A DNA stretch of 64,000 nt from Streptomyces lydicus (GTDB lineage Bacteria; Actinomycetota; Actinomycetes; Streptomycetales; Streptomycetaceae), in contig NZ_CP017157.1 in assembly GCF_001729485.1 (NCBI RefSeq), positions 5,084,001-5,148,000 of the forward strand. The letters are read 5' to 3'. The first letter of the stretch is position 1. Each line of letters begins with the position of its first letter. A program made the position numbers and the translations under genes. The notes below the pieces were generated by a model that had not been told where the DNA came from, did no database searches, and worked only from the letters and a program-made list of their open reading frames with translations. Positions 17,005 to 25,900 of the stretch are shown here, in pieces.

Positions 17005-18208
17005 CGCCACCGGGTACCACCTCCCCGACGACCGGCAACCGGTGGTGGTCGCCGCCCGCCGGACCCCGATCGGCCGGGCCGGCGGCGCGCTGGCCGGCGT
17101 CGAGGCGTCGCAGCTGCTCGCGACCGTGATCGGGGACGTGCTGGCCGACGCGCGCGCCGACCCGGCGGAGGTCGGCGAGGTCATCGTCGGGAACGCGGCC
17201 GGCGGGGGCGGCAACCTCGCGCGGCTGGCCGCACTGGAGGCGGGACTGCCGACGGAGGTGCCCGGCGTCACCGTGGACCGGCAGTGCGGCTCCGGCCTGG
17301 AGGCGATCGTCCTCGCCTGCCGGATGGTGGCCGCCGGGGCCGGCGAGGTGTATCTCGCGGGCGGCGGCGAGAGCGTCAGCACCGCCCCCTGGCGGGTGCG
17401 GCAGCCGTCCCGCCCGGGCGGCCTCCCCGAGTTCTACGCCCGCGCCCGCTTCGCCCCGGAGTCGGTGGGCGACCCCGACATGGGCGTGGCCGCGGAGAAC
17501 GTCGCCGCCCGGTACGGCATCGGCCGCCGCCGGCAGGACGAGTTCGCCCTGCGCAGCCACCGGCGCGCCGTCGAGGCCCGGGAGGACGGCCGTTTCACCG
17601 CGGAGATCACCCCGGTGCGCACCGCCCGCGCGACGGTCACCCTCGACGAGTGCCCGCGCCCCGACACCTCCCTGGCCGCGCTGTCCGCGCTGCGGCCGCT
17701 CTTCGCCGCCCCCGGCGAGGGCACGGTCACCGCGGGCAACTCCTGTCCGTTGAACGACGGCGCGGCCATGGTCGTGGTCACCAGCCGGTCGCGGGCCCGC
17801 GCGCTGGGCCACCGCCGGGTCCTCGGCTTCGTCGACGCGAGCGCGGCCGGTGTGGACCCCAACCTGCTGGGCATCGGCCCGATCGCCTCCACCCGGCGCC
17901 TGCTGGCCCGGTGCCCGGACCTCGCCACCGCCGAACGCATCGAGTTCAACGAGGCGTTCGCCGCCCAGGTCCTGGCCTCGCTCGACGCCCTGGGCATCGC
18001 CGAGGAGCGGATCAACCTCGACGGCGGTGCCCTCGCCCTGGGTCATCCCTTCGGCGCCTCCGGCGCGGTCCTGGTGACCCGCCTCTTCACCCAGCTCGTC
18101 CGCGCGCCCGCGCCGGACCTCCCCCTCGGCTCCCGTGGCCTGGCCATGTTGGGCATCGCCGGAGGGCTGGGACTCACCGCGCTGTTCGCCGCGCAGGGGA
18201 CGGACTGA
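16958..18208 (+). CDS. Thiolase-family acetyl-CoA C-acyltransferase lacking the second catalytic Cys
   Basis: A 416-residue thiolase-family protein. The acyl-accepting nucleophile is C110 (DRQCGSG); NEAFAAQ and the ALGHPFGASGA histidine are present. At the C-terminus, where thiolases have the catalytic Cys of LCIGGG, this protein has LGIAGG, with Gly at about residue 399. It could still transfer acyl groups or act as a decarboxylating or scaffold variant. Its start overlaps the end of the ligase gene; a GTG at 16997 is an alternative. Last gene of unit C. A role in joining acetyl-CoA and a dicarboxyl-CoA unit is only a hypothesis. Confidence 0.85.
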   Translation: MTTHGSSRSRTRPVTDATGYHLPDDRQPVVVAARRTPIGRAGGALAGVEASQLLATVIGDVLADARADPAEVGEVIVGNAAGGGGNLARLAALEAGLPTEVPGVTVDRQCGSGLEAIVLACRMVAAGAGEVYLAGGGESVSTAPWRVRQPSRPGGLPEFYARARFAPESVGDPDMGVAAENVAARYGIGRRRQDEFALRSHRRAVEAREDGRFTAEITPVRTARATVTLDECPRPDTSLAALSALRPLFAAPGEGTVTAGNSCPLNDGAAMVVVTSRSRARALGHRRVLGFVDASAAGVDPNLLGIGPIASTRRLLARCPDLATAERIEFNEAFAAQVLASLDALGIAEERINLDGGALALGHPFGASGAVLVTRLFTQLVRAPAPDLPLGSRGLAMLGIAGGLGLTALFAAQGTD

Positions 18209-18226
18209 GCGGCGGCGGCGCGGCGT

Positions 18227-18568
18227 TCAGACCACGCTGACCGGCGCGGTCAGCACGTCGGTGGGCTCCGGGGGGACGGTGATCGTCCGGGTGTTGATCA
18301 GGTCGCCCGACTCGACGGAGCCGGTTCCGGCGAGGTCGATGTGGACGCGGAGGCCGTAGGTGGCGGCGGGGTCGAGGTCCGGCACCTCCACGCTGAAGGG
18401 GAACCGGCCGTGCGGGGCCAGCGGCACGTCCGTGAGGACCTGTGCGGCCACCACCGTGGAGGGGGCGTCGGCCAGCGAGACGTCCCGGACCTCCACCAGG
18501 GCCCGGGCCGCCGGGGTGGCGGGCGTTTCGGCGGGCAGTGCCACGACGCCGCGGACGAGGCGGGTCAT
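18227..18568 (-). CDS. Small beta-sandwich protein, YbaY-like
   Basis: A 113-residue protein with alternating beta strands (FPFSVEVPDLDPAATYGLRV, then VHIDLAG, GDLINTRTI). This resembles the YbaY/YscW-type domain usually seen in lipoproteins and chaperones. It has no signal peptide or lipobox. The ATG overlaps the stop of the ATP-grasp gene as ATGA, and it is the last gene of the long minus-strand operon. Its tight coupling suggests it serves the ATP-grasp enzyme or the injection apparatus, for example as a chaperone. This assignment is tentative. Confidence 0.6.
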   Translation of the reverse strand: MTRLVRGVVALPAETPATPAARALVEVRDVSLADAPSTVVAAQVLTDVPLAPHGRFPFSVEVPDLDPAATYGLRVHIDLAGTGSVESGDLINTRTITVPPEPTDVLTAPVSVV

Positions 18569-19557
18569 GCGGCGCTGCCGGCCAGGGGCGGCGGTGCCGC
18601 CGTGCGTTCCGGTTCCCGGTCGTCGAGCCGTGCCAGGAGCGCGGCGACCGCGGCGGAGATCGGCAGGCCGGTGCGGTGCTCCACGAAGAGCCACTGCCCC
18701 GCCGGGTTGACCTCGAAGAACACATACTGTCCGTCCGGGCGGCGGCGCAGGTCGACGGCGCCGTACACCAGGCCGAGGCCGCCCATCAGCCGCAGCAGGG
18801 CGTCGGTGAGAGGCGGCGGGAGCGTCACCGGCCGCACCGGGGCCTGATCGACCACCGTCCTCATGTCGACGGGGTAGCTGGTCGCCGACGCGTCGATCTC
18901 GGCGGCGAAGAGACGTTCGCCGACCACGGTGACGCGCAGATCGGCCCCGGGGACGAACTCCTGGAAGATCACCGGCGCGTAGCGGACCGCGTCGAGCTGC
19001 ACCAGGTCCTCGGGCCGCACCAGTCTGGTCTCCCGCCATGCCTCCGTGTGGGCCAGGAACGCCTTGAAGACGGTGCGCCCGATACCGACGTCCCGGATGA
19101 ACTCACGGGCCCGCTCCGGCTGGTTGGTGACCAGGGTGCGCGGCAGCGTCAGCCCGGCCCGGCGGGCCGTCTCCCACTGGTAGGGCTTGTGGTGCGCGAG
19201 GGCGTCCAGGGACGGCGGGTTGACCCAGGTGCAGGGCAGCGAGTGGAACAGGCCGTGCAGGGACTGGCCGGTCTCACTGGCCGCGAAGCCCTGGTCCCGG
19301 GCCGTGCGCAGCCGCTGATCGACGGTGAAGGGGCGCACCCGGCGCCACCAGGCGGCCCGGCAGCCGCCCAGGGACGCGTATCCCGTGCGGGTCGTCAGGC
19401 CGCAGTCCGGCCGCTCTCCGTCGGCGTAGTCGAGGTTGACCACCGCACGGGCGGGGAAGTCCGCCAGGTCGACCCGGATCACCTCGCGGCCGGCGCGCTC
19501 CAGCCGGCGCACCACGTCCAGGGTGTGGTCCTCGTCGTAGGAGACGACGAGGATCAT
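18565..19557 (-). CDS. MvdD/TgmB-like ATP-grasp ligase
   Basis: A 330-residue ATP-grasp enzyme related to the graspetide (microviridin-type) peptide ligases. The N-terminal pre-ATP-grasp part begins MILVVSYDEDHTLDVV and contains a WWRR segment. The central ATP-binding lysine region is VFKAFLAH, and the C-terminal Mg/ATP motif is FFEVNPAGQW. Such enzymes form ester or amide crosslinks between Glu/Asp and Ser/Thr/Lys side chains in a precursor. No separate small precursor gene was seen. The gene overlaps both the upstream astacin gene and the downstream YbaY-like gene by 4 bp, so the astacin's own tail is a candidate substrate (inference). Confidence 0.82.
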   Translation of the reverse strand: MILVVSYDEDHTLDVVRRLERAGREVIRVDLADFPARAVVNLDYADGERPDCGLTTRTGYASLGGCRAAWWRRVRPFTVDQRLRTARDQGFAASETGQSLHGLFHSLPCTWVNPPSLDALAHHKPYQWETARRAGLTLPRTLVTNQPERAREFIRDVGIGRTVFKAFLAHTEAWRETRLVRPEDLVQLDAVRYAPVIFQEFVPGADLRVTVVGERLFAAEIDASATSYPVDMRTVVDQAPVRPVTLPPPLTDALLRLMGGLGLVYGAVDLRRRPDGQYVFFEVNPAGQWLFVEHRTGLPISAAVAALLARLDDREPERTAAPPPLAGSAA

Positions 19558-20771
19558 GACAGCTGCCCGGTGCCGTCCCGGCCGGCGAGCAGCGGGCCGA
19601 GCCGGGTCAGGAGGCTGTGGTGGCTCGCGGACACGGCCGCGAGGTCCTGCTGGAGGGAGCCGACCAGCTGGGTGAGCCGGTGCACCTGCTCGGCCAGCCC
19701 ATCGGGCGAGCCGGTCAGTGCGGGCGCCTGGTGCGGGGTGGCCAGCACGAACGGGCTGCCGCCGGCCGGGCTCTGGAGTTCCAGGGGCGGTGGCGGCTTG
19801 GGGGGCGCGTCGTTCACCGGGTCCTTGGCCTGCTCCTTGAGCGTGAAGTCGCTCTCCGGATCCTTGGCGAGCTCCTTCGCCGTGGACGGGGCGTTGGGGT
19901 AGAGGGTCTGGACGCCGGCCAGGTCGCCCTGGGACAGCGCGGTCCGCTGGCCCATCACCACGCCGGGCGGCAGCGGCTGCTTGGCGACGATGGTCGGCTG
20001 GTTCGGGTCGATCGCGAAGGCCCCGGGCGAGTAGTGCATGATCGAGCCGTAGTCGTACGGCCCGATGTCGTCACCGTCGGAGATCTGCTGCAGGAAGTTG
20101 TGCTGCTGGGCCGGGTCGATGTTGCCGAACACGATGGTGACGAAGCGGTCGCGGTCCTCGCGGCTCTGCTCGTGCCACAGGCCCACGGTGTGGCCGATCT
20201 CGTGGATGGCGTTGCCGGCGGAGCAGTCGTCGCCCAGCGTGATCTGTTGCATGCCGCCCTGTCGGCCGACCGAGGAGGAGCAGCCGTCCCCGGGGACGAA
20301 GCGTACGAAGTCGGGGAAGAGTGCCTCGTTGTCGTCGGTCCGGGACTCGAACTGGATCCGGGTGCGGGACCTCCAGTGGGCGAGCGCGTCGAACACGCGG
20401 TCCACGTCGGGCAGGGCCGGGTCGATCTCGAAGGGGACGACGGCGTTCGGCCAGCGGAACTGCTGCCCCGTGATGCCGACGGAGCGGAACAGCACGGCGT
20501 TGCCGCCCTCGGCCGCGGCCTCCTGCACCTCCTTCACGGTGCCGATCACGATGTCGCCCTCGACGACGGCCATTCCGTTCACGTCGGCGTACTGGACGCC
20601 CTTCGCGCGGAACGTGGCCCCGTCCAGCAGCGCGGTGCCGCAGATCGGGCCGGACCGGTACTCGCCGCCGCAGCCTGCGGCGGCCTTGCTCGCCCGTCCG
20701 CCCCGGGCGGGGGGCTTGGCGGCGGCGGTCTTCTGTGTCCGGCGGGGGGACGCGGACTGGCTGGCATTCAT
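19554..20771 (-). CDS. Astacin-like (M12A) metalloprotease without signal peptide
   Basis: A 405-residue zinc protease. The astacin zinc motif HExxHxxGxxH spans 190-200 (H190, E191, H194, H200) and continues ExxRxDR. The Met-turn SIMHY is at 243-247. There is no signal peptide; the first 35 residues are Arg/Lys/Ala/Ser-rich. After the catalytic domain comes a 110-residue tail with acidic AKDP-containing repeats, a proline stretch, an SPFVLA sequence and a predicted coiled coil (357-390). Lack of a leader and location in the injection operon suggest a cargo enzyme. The coupled ATP-grasp gene may modify the tail. Good GAGGTGAACG Shine-Dalgarno. Confidence 0.88.
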   Translation of the reverse strand: MNASQSASPRRTQKTAAAKPPARGGRASKAAAGCGGEYRSGPICGTALLDGATFRAKGVQYADVNGMAVVEGDIVIGTVKEVQEAAAEGGNAVLFRSVGITGQQFRWPNAVVPFEIDPALPDVDRVFDALAHWRSRTRIQFESRTDDNEALFPDFVRFVPGDGCSSSVGRQGGMQQITLGDDCSAGNAIHEIGHTVGLWHEQSREDRDRFVTIVFGNIDPAQQHNFLQQISDGDDIGPYDYGSIMHYSPGAFAIDPNQPTIVAKQPLPPGVVMGQRTALSQGDLAGVQTLYPNAPSTAKELAKDPESDFTLKEQAKDPVNDAPPKPPPPLELQSPAGGSPFVLATPHQAPALTGSPDGLAEQVHRLTQLVGSLQQDLAAVSASHHSLLTRLGPLLAGRDGTGQLS

Positions 20772-20962
20772 CGTTCACCTCGGTGCGTGCGGGCAGGCGC
20801 TCTCGTCACCTGCGATGACTTCCGGCCGGCTCCGCTCGCGGCGTACGGCCGTCCGGCGCCGGCGCAGTCGCAACCGGACGGCGCCGTGCGGTGGCGGGGC
20901 CGGCCTTCGCTCCCGATGCGCGTCGGGGCACCTCCTTCCGCTGCGGGGTGACCGGGCGCCGA

Positions 20963-22234
20963 TCAGACCCTCTCCGGTTCCTCCACGCGGCGCTCCCGCG
21001 TCACGGCCTCGGGGTGCCGGAGCAGCGCGATCGACCGCTCGGCCGGCTGCCCGTGGGCCTCCGGATGCAGGTAGTAGCCGCGCTCCTCGGGTTCCTTCCT
21101 GCCGTCCGCGACGACCGGGTGGGTGCGCGCCCAGGCGTCCCGGCGGGCTCCGGTGACCTGCCAGCAGACCTGCTGCCCCGGCTCGCCGCCCGCGATCGCG
21201 AAGTGGTTGTCCTCGACAGCGCGGCTGATGTGCAGGCCGGGTGCCGGCCCGCCGACCGCCGTGAGCTGGTACCGGAAGTTCTCGTTCAACGCGTCGAACC
21301 AGTCGGGCAGTCGGACCGTCGCGGCGCCCTCCTCGTCGAGGGTGGCGGTGCCGTCGTAGACGTTCTTCATCTCCGCTGACTGCACGAAGGTGTGGTCCAG
21401 GAAGCGGTTCTCGGGGTCGAGCGGATGGTCGATGTGGAAGCCGCCGCCGCCCTGGATCAGGGAGCCGGTCACATGGACGTCTCCGTTGAACTGGCCCGCC
21501 ACGGGCTGCCCGCTGGCGAAGACTCCCAAGGCGCCGAAGGCGCTCACCCCTGTTTCGCTGAAGGAGAATCCGTGCACACCGGAGCCGTTGAAGCTGGTGC
21601 CCATGACACCGGGGGCGTTGTTGGGGCTGAAGCCGAAGCCGAAGCCGCCCGAGTCGCTGTGGCCGCACTGGCCGAGGATGCCGATGCCGTCGAAGCTGTA
21701 GGCCGTGATCCCGGAGCCCGTGTCGCTGTGGGCCGTGATCCCGGCACCCGCGACGCTGTCGGCCTTGAGCCCCGGGCCGCTCTGGCTGCCGGCGACCACG
21801 CCGGTTCCGCCCGTGCTGGTGCCGGACGCGCCGCTTCCGGCCGTGCTGACGCCCGACACCCCGTTCCCGGCCGTGCTGGAGCCGGTGACCCCGTCACCGT
21901 CCTTGCTGACGCCGGCGACTCCGGGATTGGCGCCCTTGCTGCGGCCGGCCACGCCGGTGCCCTGCGCGCTGGTGCCGAGGACGGCCGTCCCGGTGTTCGC
22001 GTCGGCGCGGCCCAGCACGCCGATGCCCTGGCTCTCCTGGTTGATGCCGAAGGTGCCCGCTCCGCCGGGGACCGGCCCGCTCGGGCCGGTGGTGCCCGGC
22101 CGTCCGCTGCTGCCGACGACACCCGCCCCGACCGAACTGTCGCCCCACACGCCGAACTTGACCGGCGGGTCCTCCTGCCCCGGGTCGAAGCCGCTGGGGC
22201 CTTCCTGTGCCTGAGGTGGTCCGATGGGTGACAT
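20963..22234 (-). CDS. Repeat-rich tail-fibre-like protein
   Basis: A 423-residue protein. After a Gly/Pro-rich start, residues 91-190 form ten units of exactly ten residues fitting xxGxG[VI]xxxS. This is a pattern expected of a beta-solenoid or trimeric fibre. The C-terminal 150 residues form a conserved-looking head (GGFHIDHPLDPENRFLDHTF, DGTATLDEEGAATVRLPDWF, YQLTAVG, VCWQVTG). Such an arrangement suits a receptor-binding fibre or surface attachment protein of the contractile particle. It sits downstream of the baseplate genes, as fibre genes usually do. Target unknown. Confidence 0.7.
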   Translation of the reverse strand: MSPIGPPQAQEGPSGFDPGQEDPPVKFGVWGDSSVGAGVVGSSGRPGTTGPSGPVPGGAGTFGINQESQGIGVLGRADANTGTAVLGTSAQGTGVAGRSKGANPGVAGVSKDGDGVTGSSTAGNGVSGVSTAGSGASGTSTGGTGVVAGSQSGPGLKADSVAGAGITAHSDTGSGITAYSFDGIGILGQCGHSDSGGFGFGFSPNNAPGVMGTSFNGSGVHGFSFSETGVSAFGALGVFASGQPVAGQFNGDVHVTGSLIQGGGGFHIDHPLDPENRFLDHTFVQSAEMKNVYDGTATLDEEGAATVRLPDWFDALNENFRYQLTAVGGPAPGLHISRAVEDNHFAIAGGEPGQQVCWQVTGARRDAWARTHPVVADGRKEPEERGYYLHPEAHGQPAERSIALLRHPEAVTRERRVEEPERV

Positions 22235-22253
22235 CGTTTTCTCCTCCTTGCGG

Positions 22254-22901
22254 TCATTGGTAGGTGATCTGGAAGCAGAACAGCTTGACGGTGTCCCCGA
22301 CCGGCACCGTCGGGAGGTCCACCTGGAGGAAGTGGCGGTGGCTCCGGTTGTTCACCACGGCCTGCACCGCAGGGGCGGCCGGGGTGCCGAACTGGCTGAC
22401 CCTGACGATCTCCTCCGCGCCTTCGTTGCCCGCGACCACGCGGCGGCGCAGCACGATCGTCGGCATGACGCCGTCCGGCGGCTGCCGGGTGCCGGTCACC
22501 AGCAGCGACTTGATCTCGACGCCGTCCGGGAGCGTGATGTTCATGATGCCGTGCGCCTCGGTGGCCGTGCCGGGCTTCTGCGCGATGTCGTTGACCAGCT
22601 CCCAGTGCACCGGGGGCGGCGGCTGCGGCAGCGGCTGGCCCGGCTGCGGGGTCAGCGGCGGGTTCGCGGGCTGGTCGACCTGCTTGCTCGGGGCCAGTAT
22701 CGGCACCAGGGAGAGGCAGGCCTCCGCTTTGCTCAACGCGCCGATCACCGGGTTGAGGTGGTCCCTGGCCAGCGCCGCGAACTCGGATTCCAGGTTGTGG
22801 AACCGGATGTTGAAGCCGTTCTCGCCGCCGGCCTGGACGCGGTCCTCGTTGTCGATCCAGTCGGTGTGCGAGAACTTGGGTACGTAGAGGGGGATCATCA
22901 C
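22254..22901 (-). CDS. Hypothetical tail-associated protein
   Basis: A 215-residue protein not recognised from sequence. It has a helical N-terminal part (to about residue 65), a proline-rich linker (about 74-98), then a beta-rich C-terminal domain with ITLPDGVEIKSLLVTG and VIVLRRRVVAG-like strands ending in LFCFQITYQ. The start ATG overlaps the stop of the giant tail protein (ATGA). Position between that protein and the fibre suggests a fibre-attachment or baseplate-periphery role (inference). Confidence 0.6.
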   Translation of the reverse strand: MMIPLYVPKFSHTDWIDNEDRVQAGGENGFNIRFHNLESEFAALARDHLNPVIGALSKAEACLSLVPILAPSKQVDQPANPPLTPQPGQPLPQPPPPVHWELVNDIAQKPGTATEAHGIMNITLPDGVEIKSLLVTGTRQPPDGVMPTIVLRRRVVAGNEGAEEIVRVSQFGTPAAPAVQAVVNNRSHRHFLQVDLPTVPVGDTVKLFCFQITYQ

Positions 22902-25900
22902 TGGTCATCCTTGTCGGATCGGCGGAATCGGGCGGGGCGCCGGTCGGCGGTGTGGTACGTCGGGAAGGTGTAGGCCGGCAGCAGATCGGCGGCGCTGCCG
23001 GACAGCTCCCGCACGTGGGCGCGCAGCCCTTCGGTGCGGAACTCCACACCGAGGGGGTGGAACCAGTTGAGGATGTTCAGCACGAGGTCGTAGCGTTCCT
23101 TGCCGATCTCGGCCCCGGTGCCGTCGAGTTCCTCGGTGAGCCGGACCTCGCACCGGTAGGGGGGCAGCCCGCCGCTCGGGAGGTAGCCGGCCCGCACCGG
23201 AACGGTGCCCGGCGCCACGCCCTCGACCCGGTTGACGGGGTCGGTCAGCGAGGCGGCCGCCACCCGGCCGTGGCCGGACGCGTCCACCGACCAGGTGAGT
23301 TCCTGGTCTCCCCCGGGCCCCAGCGGGCGCCGGGAGACCAACTGCGGTGGCAGGGGCGGGGACTGGCCGAGCGGGGCCGGGTCGGCCAGCAGCACGCTCG
23401 CCGAGCCCCCGGGGGCGGCCAGCAGACAGCGGCGGTAGGGCGCCGCGGCGGGGCTGACCGCCAGGGCACGGCAGTCGCCGCCGGGGGTCAGCGCCTGGGG
23501 CAGCAGCACGTCGGTGCCGGTGTCGATGACGTGCACCCGGCCGGCCGCCGCTCCGGATCCGGCCGTGGCGACGTACAGGTGCCTGCCGTCCGGGTCGGCG
23601 CGCAGGGCCAGCGGCGAGGTGTCCGCCGGAAAGCCGTCGACGGTGGCGCTCGCCGGGGCGGATCCGCCCGGGTACACCTTGATCGAGGCGGCGTGCACCA
23701 CGGGGTCCAGGGCCACGTACAGCTTCGAACCGTCGGGTGTGAAGGCCGCGGTGCGGGCCTCGGTGCCGGGGCCGGTACCGACCGGGGCGCCCTGGAGGGC
23801 GAGCGTGGCCCGGTCGGCCAGGCAGAACCGGCCGCCGTCGAGCAGGACGGCCAGCACCGGGCCGGCCGGACTCACGGCGAGCGCACGGGGCACCCCGGGC
23901 AGCGCCACGCTGCGGAGCGGCTGCGGGTTCTGCGGATCGTACGCGCGCAGGGTGCGGTCGCCGGCGTACGCGACGAAGAGACGGCCGCCGTCGGTGCCCA
24001 GGGCGACGGGGCGCGGGCCGGTGAGGGCGGGGGCGGCGGGCGTCAGATCGGTCGGATCGAGTACCGAGACCGTGTCCGCCAGAGTGTGCGCCACGCACAC
24101 CCGTCCGCCGGCGAAGCAGAGCGCGCCGGGGAACGGCGGCACCGGGACGGAGCGGTCGAGGACCAGCCGCGGGAGGTCACCCTGGGCGGGGGCCGCCACG
24201 GTGAAGGAAGCGATCCGGTGGCTGCCCGGCAGCGCGACGCAGACGCGGGCGCCGTCGGGGGCGAAGCAGGCGTCGGCGGGCGTCGGCTGCGGTACCGCGA
24301 TGACCGTGTCGGTCTCGCCGGTGATCAGCTCGGGCGGCCCCAGCACGCCGATCTGATCGCCGGCGGCCACCGCCACCTCGACGTGCGACGGGCCCGCGGC
24401 CGACGGCGGACCGTCCGGGGCGACCTTGACGAAGTCGAAGCCGGCGTCGAAGGCGCGCGCGGACAACTCGCCCGCGGACAGCTTGGAGTGCCGTAGCACC
24501 AGGGCCCGGCCCTGGGCGCGCAGGCCGGTCAGGGCCGGGTCGTGGGCGCCGGTCACCAGGAGCTCGCCGTCCTCGCCGTGGAGCCGGTCGAGCAGCCGGT
24601 CCAGGGCGAGGGCGGTGACGCGCTGCATGCGCCGGTTGGCCAGGTCCTGCCCGTAGTTGACGCCGCGGTGGGTGCCGGTCAGGTCGTCGGTGCGCAGGAG
24701 CAGGAAGCCCTCGTCGAAGTCGTCGGTGGGCGGCCCGGCCGCCTGCGTCTCGGTGACGGCGGGCACTCCGGTGCTGCTGACCGACTCGCCGGTGCCGAGC
24801 CCGCCGGCGGGCAGGCCGATGCGCACGGCCCGGCTGCCGCCGCGGGTGTGGCCGGCGTGGGTGACCTCCACCTGGACCGTGACCTCGCCGGGCGCCTCGG
24901 TGTGCAGCACCGCCGGGCTGCCGGGCCGCACTTCGGCGTCACCGGGCCCGCAGCGGGTGACGGACCAGCGGACCCCGGCCCCCGCGAGCCGGGCGGGGTC
25001 CGGGTCCGGTGCGAGGGTCAGCTCGTCGCCGGCCCGTACGCGCGGGGCCGGCGGGGTGGTGAGGACGCGGAAGGCCGGGGCGGGCGGCTGGGCGACGTGG
25101 ACCAGGCCGTCGCGGGTGTGCTGGACCCAGCCGAATCCCGCGGCGTGGGCGTGCACGCCGAGTTCGTCGGGCGGGACGGTGTCGTGGCGCAGGAGCAGGG
25201 CCCGGCCGACCCGGTGCAGGTCGGTGGCGGTCGGGTCGTAGGACCGCAGGACGCTCAGCGTCCCGCGCCGCCCGGCGAGCCGCTCCCGCAGGGCGTCCAG
25301 CGTCAGCAGGACGCCGAGCTGCATCAGGCGTTGGTCCTCGTCCGTGCCGAGGTCGAGCCCGTCGCGGTCCTCGTGGCGGCAGAGCCAGCCCGGGTCGAAA
25401 TCGGGTTCGTCCTCCGGGGTGCCGACGACCGCGTCCTCGGCGGCCCGCTGGTCGCCGTCGGCCGCGATGCTCTGTCCCTGGGTGAGCGCGCTCGGGAGCA
25501 CGCGCAGGGTGCGGGAGCCGGTCACCGGCCGGTCGGTCGCCTCGACGACGTCGAAGGGCTCGTCGTGCCCGGCGATCGGGCCCGCCTCGTTGAGTGCCGC
25601 GCGCAGGGCGTCCGGCGTGGGCAGCAACCAGCGCTGGAAGAGCCGGAGGCGCATCCGGTAGTGGTCGTCGCCCTCCCCGGTCACCGGCTCGAAGGAGGTC
25701 CGGGCGGTCCGCGAGATCCGTACCTCCTGGAGCAGGCCCGCGTACTGCGCGTCGGGGGACGTGGCGGCCGGTGATTCCCGGCCCAGGCCGAACACGACCG
25801 GCTCGTCGTTGGACAGTGCGCCCAGCCCGTCCCGGCGCTCCCGCGCCACGGTCACCCCGTCGAGGTGGAGCCGTACCGCGGTCGGCCGCGCGCCGGAGCC

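Noticed and set aside
16958..18208. The thiolase-like gene as a pseudogene
   Set aside because: The frame is intact, the other motifs are conserved and it is co-translated with the ligase; a single Cys-to-Gly change does not prove loss of function.
20772..20962. A small precursor peptide gene for the ATP-grasp enzyme in the gap before the astacin gene
   Set aside because: A 41-codon minus-strand frame exists, but it is Arg/Ala/Pro-rich with none of the acidic and Thr/Ser core features of graspetides, and its start overlaps its only Shine-Dalgarno-like sequence.
21665..21964. 30-bp periodic DNA that could look like a CRISPR array
   Set aside because: The period has no unique spacers between conserved repeats; it encodes a decapeptide protein repeat.
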